A DNA stretch of 35,704 bases, taken from positions 1-35,704 of the forward strand of contig JARLHO010000147.1 of NCBI GenBank assembly GCA_031292215.1, read 5' to 3'. Both the position numbers and the translations under genes were made by a program. The notes below the pieces were generated by a model. The model was not told the DNA's origin. It did not search any database and worked only from the letters and a program-made list of their open reading frames with translations. The first letter of the stretch is position 1, and the number at the start of each line of letters is the position of its first letter. Of the stretch, positions 1 through 7,817 are shown piece after piece. The stretch is from Syntrophobacteraceae bacterium. Its GTDB lineage: Bacteria; Desulfobacterota; Syntrophobacteria; Syntrophobacterales; Syntrophobacteraceae.

Positions 1-287
1 ATATTGTTTGGCCGAGCTTCATTGGCGTCTCCCGTGGCTAGTGTTGTTTTCGTCGACCGCACTTTACCACAAGATCGTTGATGGAGCTCTTTTTTCAAAC
101 CTTAATCACTGCCTCGGACGGACTTTTGCAAGAGGCTCAATTGTAAAGATAAGTGAAAATATCTAGATTGACCTGAAAGTATCGATTGTGTAAATTGCCT
201 TTTCATTTATGCCGAATGCGACTCGACCGCGGGGGCGAAAGAGTTTGTCCAGAGTTTACGTCATCAAGGTTAAACAGGAACTTTACA
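1..287. other. left-edge sequence, no assignable gene
   Basis: I see no recognisable gene here. Reading frame 2 of the + strand is open from the window edge to a stop near 167, about 55 codons, so it could be the tail of a gene that begins outside the window. The conceptual peptide has no motif I recognise. The reading frame of the following glycosyltransferase extends back to a TTG at 186, but the residues before 288 are not hydrophobic and carry no family signature. Confidence 0.3.
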
Positions 288-2102
288 GTGTTTAAATGTC
301 AGGCGGATGCGGCGCAAATCATCCCTAAAACCGAGTATTTATCGGCAAATCGCTGCCTGTCGATCCTAAGCCATCCCCTGTTATGGGTCTTTCTCGTGAG
401 CCTTCCTTTTTACCTGATCGGGGTAAGGAGTTTGGCCCTTATGGACAATGACGCGATGTATCCGCAAATTGCCGGGGAGATGCTGCACTCGGGAGACTGG
501 ATCACCCCTCGGCTGGACGGCGTTGCCCATTTCGACAAGCCTCCCCTGGTCTACTGGTTAAACGCCGCAAGTCTTCATGTCCTTGGGCAAACCGAGGCCG
601 CAGCGCGTATTTGGCCTGTGCTGGGCGCCTGTTTGACAATTCTTGTCGTCGGAGCTATCGGGGCCTCGCTTTACGGAAAAAGGGCGGGGTGGTTGAGCGC
701 GTTGGTATTTAGCGGCTGCATGGGTCCCTACCTTTACTGCCGTGTGGTCGCGGTCAGCGCGGATATTCTCCTAACTTTCTGGACCGCTCTGGCTATTTTG
801 GCCTACATCAAGGCGATTATTGAAAAAAACAGCAATGCCGGGGCGTGGCTTATGGTCATGTTCGCCTGTTTTGGCCTGGCGGGTCTTACGAAGTCGTTGT
901 ACGGCTTCGGGTTGCCAATTGCGATTATAGGCTTGCATGCTGTCCCGTCCGGCAAATGGAAAAGCTTTCTAACCGGGCGGGCGGCAGCGGGTATACTGTT
1001 GACGGCGGTAATCGTCATTCCTTGGCATGTTCTGGCGGCACGAGCCAACCCCGATTTTTTATGGTGTTATTTTATACGTGAAAATTTTCAACGCTTTACG
1101 GGAAATCGCTGGCCAAGAGATGAGTTTCTCTCGGCCCCTCTTTTCCTGTGTTTCGCCGTCCTGTGGACTTTTCCATGGATGGGCCTGCTGCCGCAGGCGG
1201 TGTTCAGGGCCTTTCGCCGTATTGGAGAGACTCGATGGTCTCAGGCAAACGACCTGCTGATTTGTATATGGTTTTTGTTCATTATAGCTCTTTTTACCCT
1301 TTCCCACGACCGGCTCGAATACTACTCGCTTCCCGCTATCCCGGCGCTTGCGCTCCTTATCGGGAGGTTGTGGGATGAAGCGGTAACCGAAAAGAACCGG
1401 AGTTTGCGTGGCTATATGTCGGTCGCCCTGGCTGCTATCGCGGTTTTGCTCCTGATTGGCGCAGCCGCCGGCTGGGAGGTCCTGGGTCCTGAAAAACGTG
1501 ACATATTTCAGTTTCTTGAAACCTGGTGGCCGTATTCCGGCTGGTCGGGCGTCGCTGCCCAGATCGAGATCCTGCAGCGAATACGCATTCCTACCGTAGT
1601 GGTTTTGGCCGGGGCCGCCATCTTTGTTCTCGGCGCTTCGGCCGCCTTGCTGGACTCACGACCGCGGCTGGCTTGCGGCCTCATGATTGGAATCATGGCG
1701 CCGATCTTCCTGATGGCCAACTGGGGTTTCAAATTGATGGAACCGTTCCAGACCAGCGCCCCGATTGTCGGAATTTTAGAAAAAGCAGGACCTGTAGGGG
1801 CGGTCGTTATTCTGGAACCCCATGAATACCAGTGGGTTAGCGGCATGATTTATTACTCCGGGCAAAAGGTTTATATCCTGAAGGACCCGGGTTTGCACGA
1901 CCCCGCCTGGGACCGGGAGCGGACAGAAAGGCTCCTGGGTGTGCGGGAGTTTTCGAAATTGTGGGAATCGGGCAAAAGAGTGGTCTTTGTCTATGACCTC
2001 GCGCAGAAAGATGAAGTCGCAAGGCTGCTAAGGTCTGAACCTGCAAGGGTGATAGGCGGATTCGGGACCCGGGAGGTTTTGGAAAACGGGAAGAATCGGT
2101 GA
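288..2102 (+). CDS. ArnT/PMT-type membrane glycosyltransferase
   Basis: Predicted integral membrane glycosyltransferase of the dolichyl-phosphate-mannose/ArnT superfamily (GT-C fold). Such enzymes move a sugar from a polyprenyl-phosphate carrier to lipid A, protein or glycan on the outer face of the inner membrane. After the first membrane helix comes the typical periplasmic loop, with an acidic pair (MDNDAMY), then GDWITPRLDG and FDKPPLVYW. About ten further hydrophobic helices follow, then a soluble C-terminal region of roughly 110 residues. I chose the GTG at 288 (604 aa) because AGGAA lies 7 bases upstream; the frame is open back to a TTG at 186. Family members usually have DE in the first loop; here it is DN, which may affect metal or donor binding. 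The acceptor cannot be told. A 330-bp gap separates it from nuoA, so it is probably not part of the nuo operon. Confidence 0.8.
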   Translation: MFKCQADAAQIIPKTEYLSANRCLSILSHPLLWVFLVSLPFYLIGVRSLALMDNDAMYPQIAGEMLHSGDWITPRLDGVAHFDKPPLVYWLNAASLHVLGQTEAAARIWPVLGACLTILVVGAIGASLYGKRAGWLSALVFSGCMGPYLYCRVVAVSADILLTFWTALAILAYIKAIIEKNSNAGAWLMVMFACFGLAGLTKSLYGFGLPIAIIGLHAVPSGKWKSFLTGRAAAGILLTAVIVIPWHVLAARANPDFLWCYFIRENFQRFTGNRWPRDEFLSAPLFLCFAVLWTFPWMGLLPQAVFRAFRRIGETRWSQANDLLICIWFLFIIALFTLSHDRLEYYSLPAIPALALLIGRLWDEAVTEKNRSLRGYMSVALAAIAVLLLIGAAAGWEVLGPEKRDIFQFLETWWPYSGWSGVAAQIEILQRIRIPTVVVLAGAAIFVLGASAALLDSRPRLACGLMIGIMAPIFLMANWGFKLMEPFQTSAPIVGILEKAGPVGAVVILEPHEYQWVSGMIYYSGQKVYILKDPGLHDPAWDRERTERLLGVREFSKLWESGKRVVFVYDLAQKDEVARLLRSEPARVIGGFGTREVLENGKNR

Positions 2103-2113
2103 ATGGGTGAATG
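2098..2113 (+). repeat. two 8-bp tandem units (GGTGAATG)
   Basis: Two perfect GGTGAATG units. The TGA in the first unit is the stop codon of the glycosyltransferase. The same 8-bp period recurs just after nuoH at 6336-6367. Confidence 0.6.
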
Positions 2114-2434
2114 GCGTTTTCTTTTTCCGACGCCAAAATCACCATCCGAAAAACCACCCAAGGCTTTAGCGCCGATCCGCCTTTGGCGCAACGTATCAAG
2201 TATTTCTTCGTAATATTTCAAATTTTCTTCCTTTTTGCTCGTGTTCGAAAGTCGCCCTCTGCGGGCACGGGCAATAATCACAGTTGTACATTTTCGTGTT
2301 TTCGTAGATAGTAAACTTGCGCGGCATGGCCCCGCGACGGTATTTCCCTCGGCTAATTTGGAACCGGGCTATTTACCGACGAAGCGACAATTATTAGATT
2401 GGGAAACATTGCCTTTTCGACCATAGGAGGTTTT
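2114..2434. other. intergenic region upstream of nuoA
   Basis: About 320 bp with no convincing gene. A minus-strand reading frame across 1991-2281 gives a protein-like stretch (KYYEEILDTLRQRR) but no start signal or known domain, so it may be a decayed ORF. A short inverted repeat (GCGCC...GGCGC) sits near 2170-2190. The nuo promoter should lie here, but I could not pick out a convincing -35/-10 pair. Confidence 0.35.
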
Positions 2435-2830
2435 ATGCGGCCCGTAGCTGTAGGGGCGATGTCGCCCTTTCATGCAGGGGTATTTAGCCTGGTTGTCTTT
2501 ACGGTCCTTGCGATGCTTTTCATCGCTTCACAACTGTTTTTGGCCGCCTGGCTCGGGGAGAAGAAAAAGAGTCCCGAGAAATCCCGGCCCTACGAGTGCG
2601 GCATCATTCCAACGGGATCGGCCCGTTTCCGCTATCCGGTTCCTTTCTACCTGGTGGCCATTTTCTTTTTGATCTTCGATGTCGAGGGGGCCTTCATCCT
2701 TACCTGGGCGGCGGTTTATCGGGAGATGGGCTTTGCGGGGTATGCCCAGATGTCGTTTTTTATCGTTTTGCTGCTTGCCGGGCTGTTCTACATCTGGAAA
2801 CAGGGAGGACTGGATTGGAAAGAGCCGTAG
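2435..2830 (+). CDS. nuoA: NADH-quinone oxidoreductase subunit A (NuoA)
   Basis: Small membrane subunit of respiratory complex I that packs beside NuoH, NuoJ and NuoK near the quinone cavity. The 131-residue product has the expected three membrane helices. It also has the family signatures: the loop motif SRPYECGI with the conserved Cys, and [10 protein letters not shown] with the conserved acidic pair in helix 2. I chose ATG 2435 because a perfect AGGAGG lies at 2425-2430; the frame runs upstream to a TTG at 2399 with no such signal. It is the first gene of a nine-gene nuo operon. Its stop overlaps the start of the nuoBCD fusion by 16 bases, so the two are probably translationally coupled. 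Confidence 0.95.
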   Translation: MRPVAVGAMSPFHAGVFSLVVFTVLAMLFIASQLFLAAWLGEKKKSPEKSRPYECGIIPTGSARFRYPVPFYLVAIFFLIFDVEGAFILTWAAVYREMGFAGYAQMSFFIVLLLAGLFYIWKQGGLDWKEP

Positions 2831-5289
2831 AGGCAAACCGGTTTCTTAGCATAGCGGACAGGGTGATAAACTGGTCGCGCAAATACAGCCTGTGGCCCAT
2901 GTTTTTCGGGCTCTCCTGCTGCTTTGTGGAGGAAGCCGCCGCTTTTACCTCCCGCTATGATCTGGCGCGGTTCGGGGCCGAGGTGCTGCGTCCCTCTCCC
3001 AGGCAGGCCGACCTGCTGATCGTGTCGGGGACGGTTTTTAAAAAAATCGCTCCGGTGGTGTTGCGTCTCTACGAGCAGATGGCCGAGCCGAAGTGGGTGA
3101 TCTCGATGGGTTCCTGTTCGAATTCGGGCGGGATGTACGACGTCTACAGCGTCGTGCAGGGGGTCGACCAGATCATTCCAGTCGATGTGTACGTGCCGGG
3201 GTGCCCGCCGCGTCCGGAGGCCCTTCTCGAAGGGCTGGTTATGTTGCAGGAAAAAGTTTGCACCGAGAGGCCCAGCCGGAAAATATTCCACCTTGGAGGC
3301 GGGTCCCAGGGGACCGAGAGGCCGGTGCTCGAAGTCGGGGCGACAAAATCCGAAGACCCGCGCGGGCCGGGTTATGAGGGAGTACCCATACGGGGAACTT
3401 CGCTGCTTCCGGGACGACTTCAGTGGGGCAGCCGGTCCGATATCATGTGGACCCCTTCGGCGCGGCGCATGGAATTTTCGGACGCAGACCTTTCGCTTGC
3501 CGCCGAGGTGGAGGAAAGATTTGCGGGCAGGGCGCGCAGGGAACTCCACAGCTCGGACATGCTTACCTTCGAAGTCGATCGGGGGAGCGTAAAGGATGTG
3601 CTCCGTTTTTTAAAAAACGAAGCCAAAACGAAATATAAACGGCTAGACGACCTTACCGCGATCGACGAATCGGCCAGAAGAAACAGAATCTGGAGCGAGG
3701 GGATGGCGGAAGCCACAAGTGATGTCGGGGCCGTTTGCTCTTTTTCGAAAAAGGAGCGGGGGCGCTATCCGGATTTTACGGTCGTCTATCAACTGCTCTC
3801 CTTCGATGCCGCCCGCCGCGTCAGGATAAAGTCGGGCCTGGACGCCGAAGGCGGCGCACCTGTTTCCACGGCCTCTGTCACCGACATCTGGCCTTCGGCC
3901 AACTGGTATGAGCGGGAAGTGTTCGATCTTTTCGGCATCGGGTTTACGGGCCATCCGAGCCTTCGGCGGATCCTCATGCCCGAATGGTGGGAGGGCCACC
4001 CGTTAAGGAAAGACTATCCGGGACGGGCGACCGAAATGGCGCCCTATACCTTCGAGGACGCTCGAAAGCGTCAGCCTTTGGATGCCTTGGTAGTCACGGC
4101 ATTAGATGCCAAGGCGCCGGCGGGGGAAAAAGAGTTTCTCCTAAATATCGGGCCGCACCACGTGAGTACTCACGGCCTTTTGCGCTGCATCGCGGCTCTT
4201 TCGGGCGAAAAGATCAAGTCGCTCGATCTCGAGATCGGCTATCATCACCGGGGGACCGAAAAGATCGGCGAGCGGCAGAGCTGGCATCAATACATTCCTT
4301 ACACGGACCGCAATGACTACCTGGCCGGAAGTTCCCTTGAGTTTTCCTACGTTACAGCAGTCGAAACGGTTGCCGACATCGGAGTCCCGGAGCGGGCGCA
4401 AGCTGTTCGGGTATTGCTCGCTGAGCTCTACCGGCTGAGCAATCATCTGGTCTGGCTGGGGACCTTTGCCCACGACGTCGGGGCGATGGGGCCCAATTTT
4501 TATACCTTCGTCGAACGGGAGAGGATTCTAGACATTATAGAGCTTATCACCGGGGGGAGGCTCCATGCCGAATTCCTAAGGATCGGGGGGCTTGCCGCCG
4601 ATCTGCCCGATGGCTGGAAAAAGGCCGTAGACGATCTTACGGCGATATTTCCGCGACGCCTTCTGGAATATGAAAAGCTTTTGAGGAGAAACCCCATCTT
4701 TTTGGCCAGGACCAAAGGTATCGGGAAGATATCCCTGGAAGATGCGATGGACTGGGGTGTGAGCGGTCCCAACCTTCGGGCGTGCGGTCTGGCCTGGGAC
4801 TTAAGGAAAAAGATGCCCTACTCGGGCTATGACCATTATGAGTTCGAGGTCCCGACTGCCACGGAGGGCGATTGCTACGCCCGGTACCTGGTGCGGGTCG
4901 AGGAAATGCGGCAGAGCGTAAGGATCATCGAACAGGTGGCGCGCAACATGCCTTCGGGCCGCTATGTGACCGATGACTACCGCTACGCGATTCCGAGGCG
5001 GGGCGAGATGTTACAGGACATAGAAACCCTGATTCATCACTTTATAAACGTCACCCGGGGAATGAAAATCCCTGTGGGGGAGGCCTACGGGGCGACCGAG
5101 GTCCCGAGAGGCGAGCACGGCTACTACGTGGTAAGCGACGGCCTGGGGTCGGCGTACCGGATGCGGGTAAGAGGTCCGGGATTCGCCAATATCCAGACAT
5201 TGCCCCTCATGGCTACGGGCGAAAGCATCGCCGACCTTATCTCGATCATCGGGTCCATGGACGTGATCCTGCCCGACATTGACCGGTGA
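2815..5289 (+). CDS. nuoBCD: NuoB-NuoC-NuoD triple fusion, complex I Q-module
   Basis: One uninterrupted 824-residue frame contains three peripheral-arm subunits that are normally separate, or only C-D fused. Residues 1-165 are NuoB, with N2-cluster ligands Cys35, Cys36, Cys101 and Cys130; their spacing of 65 and 29 matches E. coli NuoB. Residues about 165-240 are a low-complexity Gly/Arg-rich linker. Residues about 240-410 are NuoC, ending in the signature GHPLRKDYP (around 394-402). Residues about 437-824 are NuoD. It keeps STHG His453 and NDY Tyr502, matching the quinone-binding His38/Tyr87 pair of Thermus Nqo4 in spacing, and the end [12 protein letters not shown] is typical. I chose TTG 2815 because GGGAGG lies at 2803-2808, 6 bases upstream, and because NuoB homology begins just after it. 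The ORF can be extended to 2596, but that part only shadows nuoA. The product should join the quinone site to cluster N2 in a fixed 1:1:1 ratio. Confidence 0.93.
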   Translation: MERAVEANRFLSIADRVINWSRKYSLWPMFFGLSCCFVEEAAAFTSRYDLARFGAEVLRPSPRQADLLIVSGTVFKKIAPVVLRLYEQMAEPKWVISMGSCSNSGGMYDVYSVVQGVDQIIPVDVYVPGCPPRPEALLEGLVMLQEKVCTERPSRKIFHLGGGSQGTERPVLEVGATKSEDPRGPGYEGVPIRGTSLLPGRLQWGSRSDIMWTPSARRMEFSDADLSLAAEVEERFAGRARRELHSSDMLTFEVDRGSVKDVLRFLKNEAKTKYKRLDDLTAIDESARRNRIWSEGMAEATSDVGAVCSFSKKERGRYPDFTVVYQLLSFDAARRVRIKSGLDAEGGAPVSTASVTDIWPSANWYEREVFDLFGIGFTGHPSLRRILMPEWWEGHPLRKDYPGRATEMAPYTFEDARKRQPLDALVVTALDAKAPAGEKEFLLNIGPHHVSTHGLLRCIAALSGEKIKSLDLEIGYHHRGTEKIGERQSWHQYIPYTDRNDYLAGSSLEFSYVTAVETVADIGVPERAQAVRVLLAELYRLSNHLVWLGTFAHDVGAMGPNFYTFVERERILDIIELITGGRLHAEFLRIGGLAADLPDGWKKAVDDLTAIFPRRLLEYEKLLRRNPIFLARTKGIGKISLEDAMDWGVSGPNLRACGLAWDLRKKMPYSGYDHYEFEVPTATEGDCYARYLVRVEEMRQSVRIIEQVARNMPSGRYVTDDYRYAIPRRGEMLQDIETLIHHFINVTRGMKIPVGEAYGATEVPRGEHGYYVVSDGLGSAYRMRVRGPGFANIQTLPLMATGESIADLISIIGSMDVILPDIDR

Positions 5290-5340
5290 GGGTCTGCTGG
5301 AAGGCAGAAGCTAAAAGGCGAAAGGGAAAGTCAAAAGAGC

Positions 5341-6327
5341 ATGCTGCTGTGGATAGCGGGGTTTATTATCCTTTTGGTAAAGCTCACGATCGTCCTTGGG
5401 GTCGTGCTGTTTTTGGCCGGCTACCTGGTGTGGGTGGAGCGAAAATTTCTAGCAAGGCTCCAGGTCCGCCTCGGGCCTAACCGGGCCGGTCCTTTCGGAC
5501 TGCTCCAGCCTCTGGCAGACATTGTGAAGATGCTGACCAAGGAAGACACTGTGCCAGACGGCGCGGACCGTGCCTTTTTTCTGCTCGCTCCGGCAGTCGT
5601 GGCTTTAACCGCTCTGCTTATGTTCTCTGTGGTTCCTTTCGGAAAAGATATTACGGTTTTGGGGCAAAGGGTCCCCTTGGTCATTACCGATTTGAACATA
5701 GGCCTTCTTTTCGTTTTCGCCATGTCGTCTCTTAGCGTCTATGGAGTGGCGCTGGGGGGGTGGGCGTCGAACAATAAATACGGGCTTCTTGGCGGAATCA
5801 GGGGTGCTGCGCAGATGATCAGCTATGAGCTTGCGCTCGGACTATCGCTTGTCCCCATAGTCATGCTGGCGCACTCGTTTAGCATCGTCGATATAGTCGG
5901 GGCACAGCAAAAATACCCGTTTATTCTCTATCAGCCCCTGGCCTTCCTCATTTTCGTCATTAGCGCCATGGCTGAGAGCAAGCGCATTCCCTTCGACCTG
6001 CCGGAGGCCGAAAATGAGCTGGTGGCCGGGTATCACACCGAATACTCCGGCATGCGGTTTGGCCTGTTTTTCCTCGGCGAGTACGTTCACATGATGGTGT
6101 TCGGTGGACTTCTGGCGGTGCTTTTTTTGGGCGGATGGCGCGGACCGTTTCTGCCTCCGGTCGTCTGGCTGCTCATAAAGATCTTTTTGGTCGCCCTGTT
6201 CATGATCTGGGTGCGTGGAACCCTGCCGAGGCTTCGATACGATCAGCTCATGACCCTTGGGTGGAAGGTGTTGATCCCTCTTGCCCTCATAAATATCCTG
6301 GTTACCGGGGCGGTTGGATTGATGTGA
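5341..6327 (+). CDS. nuoH: NADH-quinone oxidoreductase subunit H (NuoH)
   Basis: Membrane heel subunit of complex I that, with NuoB and NuoD, forms the quinone entry channel and links quinone reduction to the pump chain. The 328 residues contain about eight membrane helices. Diagnostic motifs are WVERKFLARLQVRLGPNRAG after helix 1 and the acidic loop AESKRIPFDLPEAENELVAG followed by YHTEYSGMRF. ATG 5341 is preceded only by a weak purine-rich stretch (AAAGAG). The gene starts 51 bases after nuoBCD, at the place where nuoE, nuoF and nuoG lie in the common gene order. Confidence 0.95.
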   Translation: MLLWIAGFIILLVKLTIVLGVVLFLAGYLVWVERKFLARLQVRLGPNRAGPFGLLQPLADIVKMLTKEDTVPDGADRAFFLLAPAVVALTALLMFSVVPFGKDITVLGQRVPLVITDLNIGLLFVFAMSSLSVYGVALGGWASNNKYGLLGGIRGAAQMISYELALGLSLVPIVMLAHSFSIVDIVGAQQKYPFILYQPLAFLIFVISAMAESKRIPFDLPEAENELVAGYHTEYSGMRFGLFFLGEYVHMMVFGGLLAVLFLGGWRGPFLPPVVWLLIKIFLVALFMIWVRGTLPRLRYDQLMTLGWKVLIPLALINILVTGAVGLM

Positions 6328-6335
6328 AAAGAGCC

Positions 6336-6367
6336 GGTGAATCGGTGAGTGGGTGAATGGGTGAGTG
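6336..6367 (+). repeat. four 8-bp tandem units (GGTGARTS)
   Basis: Units GGTGAATC, GGTGAGTG, GGTGAATG and GGTGAGTG run head to tail between nuoH and nuoI. Two units of the same family lie at 2098-2113. Both arrays sit at gene ends. Confidence 0.7.
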
Positions 6368-6411
6368 GGCAAAAGCTTTTTCTATTCACCTGCTCTTATA
6401 CGGGAGGGAAA

Positions 6412-6948
6412 ATGGAATCTGCGTTTGAAGCTGTAAAAGAGCTGCTCTCGGGGCTTTGGACGGTACTCATTCATCTTTTCAGAAAACCGATAACCGAGCA
6501 GTATCCCGAATACAAACGGCCCCTGCCGGTAAGAGCCCGAGGGAGGATCATCCTTACCCTCGACCCCGACGGGGAGGAGCGCTGTGTCTCCTGCTACCTG
6601 TGTTCGGCGGTCTGTCCGGTCAACTGCATTTCGATGGAAGGAGCGGAGAGACCCGATGGGCGCCGCTTTGCCGCGTGGTTTCGGATAAACTTCGCCCGGT
6701 GCATCCTGTGCGGTTTTTGCGAGGAGGCCTGCCCGACTTCGGCGATCCAGCTAACGACCGACTACGAATTCGCCAAAACAAACATTCTCGCGTTTGTCTA
6801 TGAAAAAGAGGACCTGCTCGTAAACCACCAGGGCAAGGACAAGGAATACAACTTTTACCGATATGCGGGGGTAACCTCGAAGTACGGCGACAAAGGCGAA
6901 CACGTCGGCGAGAGTAAACCCGTGGATATAAAGAGCAATATGCCGTGA
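6412..6948 (+). CDS. nuoI: NADH-quinone oxidoreductase subunit I (NuoI), 2[4Fe-4S]
   Basis: Peripheral-arm ferredoxin-like subunit carrying clusters N6a and N6b, which pass electrons to N2 in the NuoB domain. The 178-residue product has two classic motifs: Cys58-x2-Cys61-x2-Cys64-x3-Cys68-Pro and Cys97-x2-Cys100-x2-Cys103-x3-Cys107-Pro. ATG 6412 was chosen for the GGGAGGG at 6402-6408; the frame extends upstream to 6349 through the 8-bp repeat, which is unlikely to be translated. With NuoG missing from the operon, NuoI is the outermost iron-sulfur subunit encoded here. It would be the natural docking point for a soluble electron donor such as ferredoxin, as proposed for other EFG-less complexes. 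That assignment is inference. Confidence 0.95.
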   Translation: MESAFEAVKELLSGLWTVLIHLFRKPITEQYPEYKRPLPVRARGRIILTLDPDGEERCVSCYLCSAVCPVNCISMEGAERPDGRRFAAWFRINFARCILCGFCEEACPTSAIQLTTDYEFAKTNILAFVYEKEDLLVNHQGKDKEYNFYRYAGVTSKYGDKGEHVGESKPVDIKSNMP

Positions 6949-6982
6949 CGGAGACGATGCCGGATGAAGGGCTGAGGACGCG

Positions 6983-7510
6983 ATGACGCTTTATGGAATT
7001 CTTTTCTATCTGATATCGGCGGCGGTGATAGGGGCTACGGCTATCGCTATTACACGGAAAAACCTGATGCACGCCGTGGTCTACCTGATAGTTTCCTTTT
7101 TTGGGACCGCGATGCTTTTCTATCTTTTCGGGGCGCCGCTTCTGGCGGCTTTCGAGGTCATCATCTACGCGGGCGCGATAATGGTGCTGTTTTTGTTCGT
7201 AGTGATGATGATCCGGGAAGAACCTTCGGGGGAAAGCGTGTTTCCAGCGACCCAGTGGGTTCCGGCGGCTTTTTTTTGCCTGATCTATGTATTTGTCGCA
7301 GCGGCCATGGCGGTGCAAACGCCGGGCCTTAACGCCCCCTTAAAAATGCTCACCGCCTCGCCGATTCAATTTGCCGTCCATGTTTTCGAGTATCACTGGT
7401 TTTCAATAGAGGTCGTGTCTCTCTTGCTCCTGGTGGCGCTGATAGGCGCCCTGAACCTTGGGGCGGGTAAAAGCGCTCACTGCGGCCAAGATGGTGAGGA
7501 AGAAAAATGA
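6983..7510 (+). CDS. nuoJ: NADH-quinone oxidoreductase subunit J (NuoJ)
   Basis: Membrane subunit between NuoH/NuoA and NuoK; its third helix undergoes the pi-bulge change seen in complex I structures. The 175 residues contain five predicted helices and the characteristic stretch ending FEVIIYAGAIMVLFLFVVMM. ATG 6983 has a GAGG about 6 bases upstream. The stop overlaps the nuoK start (ATGA at 7507-7510), which indicates coupled translation. Confidence 0.93.
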   Translation: MTLYGILFYLISAAVIGATAIAITRKNLMHAVVYLIVSFFGTAMLFYLFGAPLLAAFEVIIYAGAIMVLFLFVVMMIREEPSGESVFPATQWVPAAFFCLIYVFVAAAMAVQTPGLNAPLKMLTASPIQFAVHVFEYHWFSIEVVSLLLLVALIGALNLGAGKSAHCGQDGEEEK

Positions 7511-7809
7511 TAGCGCCCTTCAGTCATGTTTTAGTGGTTGCGGGTATTCTTTTCGCGCTGGGAGCATTTTGCGCCGTGACAAGGCGCAACCTGATCATGA
7601 TCGTTCTCGGTATCGAGATCATGCTAAATGCTGCGGCCATCGCTTTTGTGGGGGGCTCGCTGCACCTCGATAATCTCGACGGCCAGACTTTCGTGCTGTT
7701 CATACTGGCGGTGGCCGCAACCGAGGTTTCGGTAGGCCTTGCGATCATTGTCTATGCTTTCCGGCGCACCGGGTCGTTTGATCCGGCCGACTTCAACCTT
7801 TTGAGGTAA
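7507..7809 (+). CDS. nuoK: NADH-quinone oxidoreductase subunit K (NuoK)
   Basis: Small Mrp-C-like membrane subunit with three helices, 100 residues, the normal length. The two membrane glutamates needed for proton translocation are present: Glu37 in GIEIMLNA and Glu73 in ATEVSVGLAI. It overlaps nuoJ by 4 bases and lies 8 bases before nuoL. Confidence 0.95.
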   Translation: MIAPFSHVLVVAGILFALGAFCAVTRRNLIMIVLGIEIMLNAAAIAFVGGSLHLDNLDGQTFVLFILAVAATEVSVGLAIIVYAFRRTGSFDPADFNLLR

Positions 7810-7817
7810 GGGGCTAT

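Noticed and set aside
2788-3549. 253-aa minus-strand ORF across the NuoB region
   Set aside because: Shadow of nuoBCD in G+C-rich DNA; no domain, and the + strand product is unmistakable.
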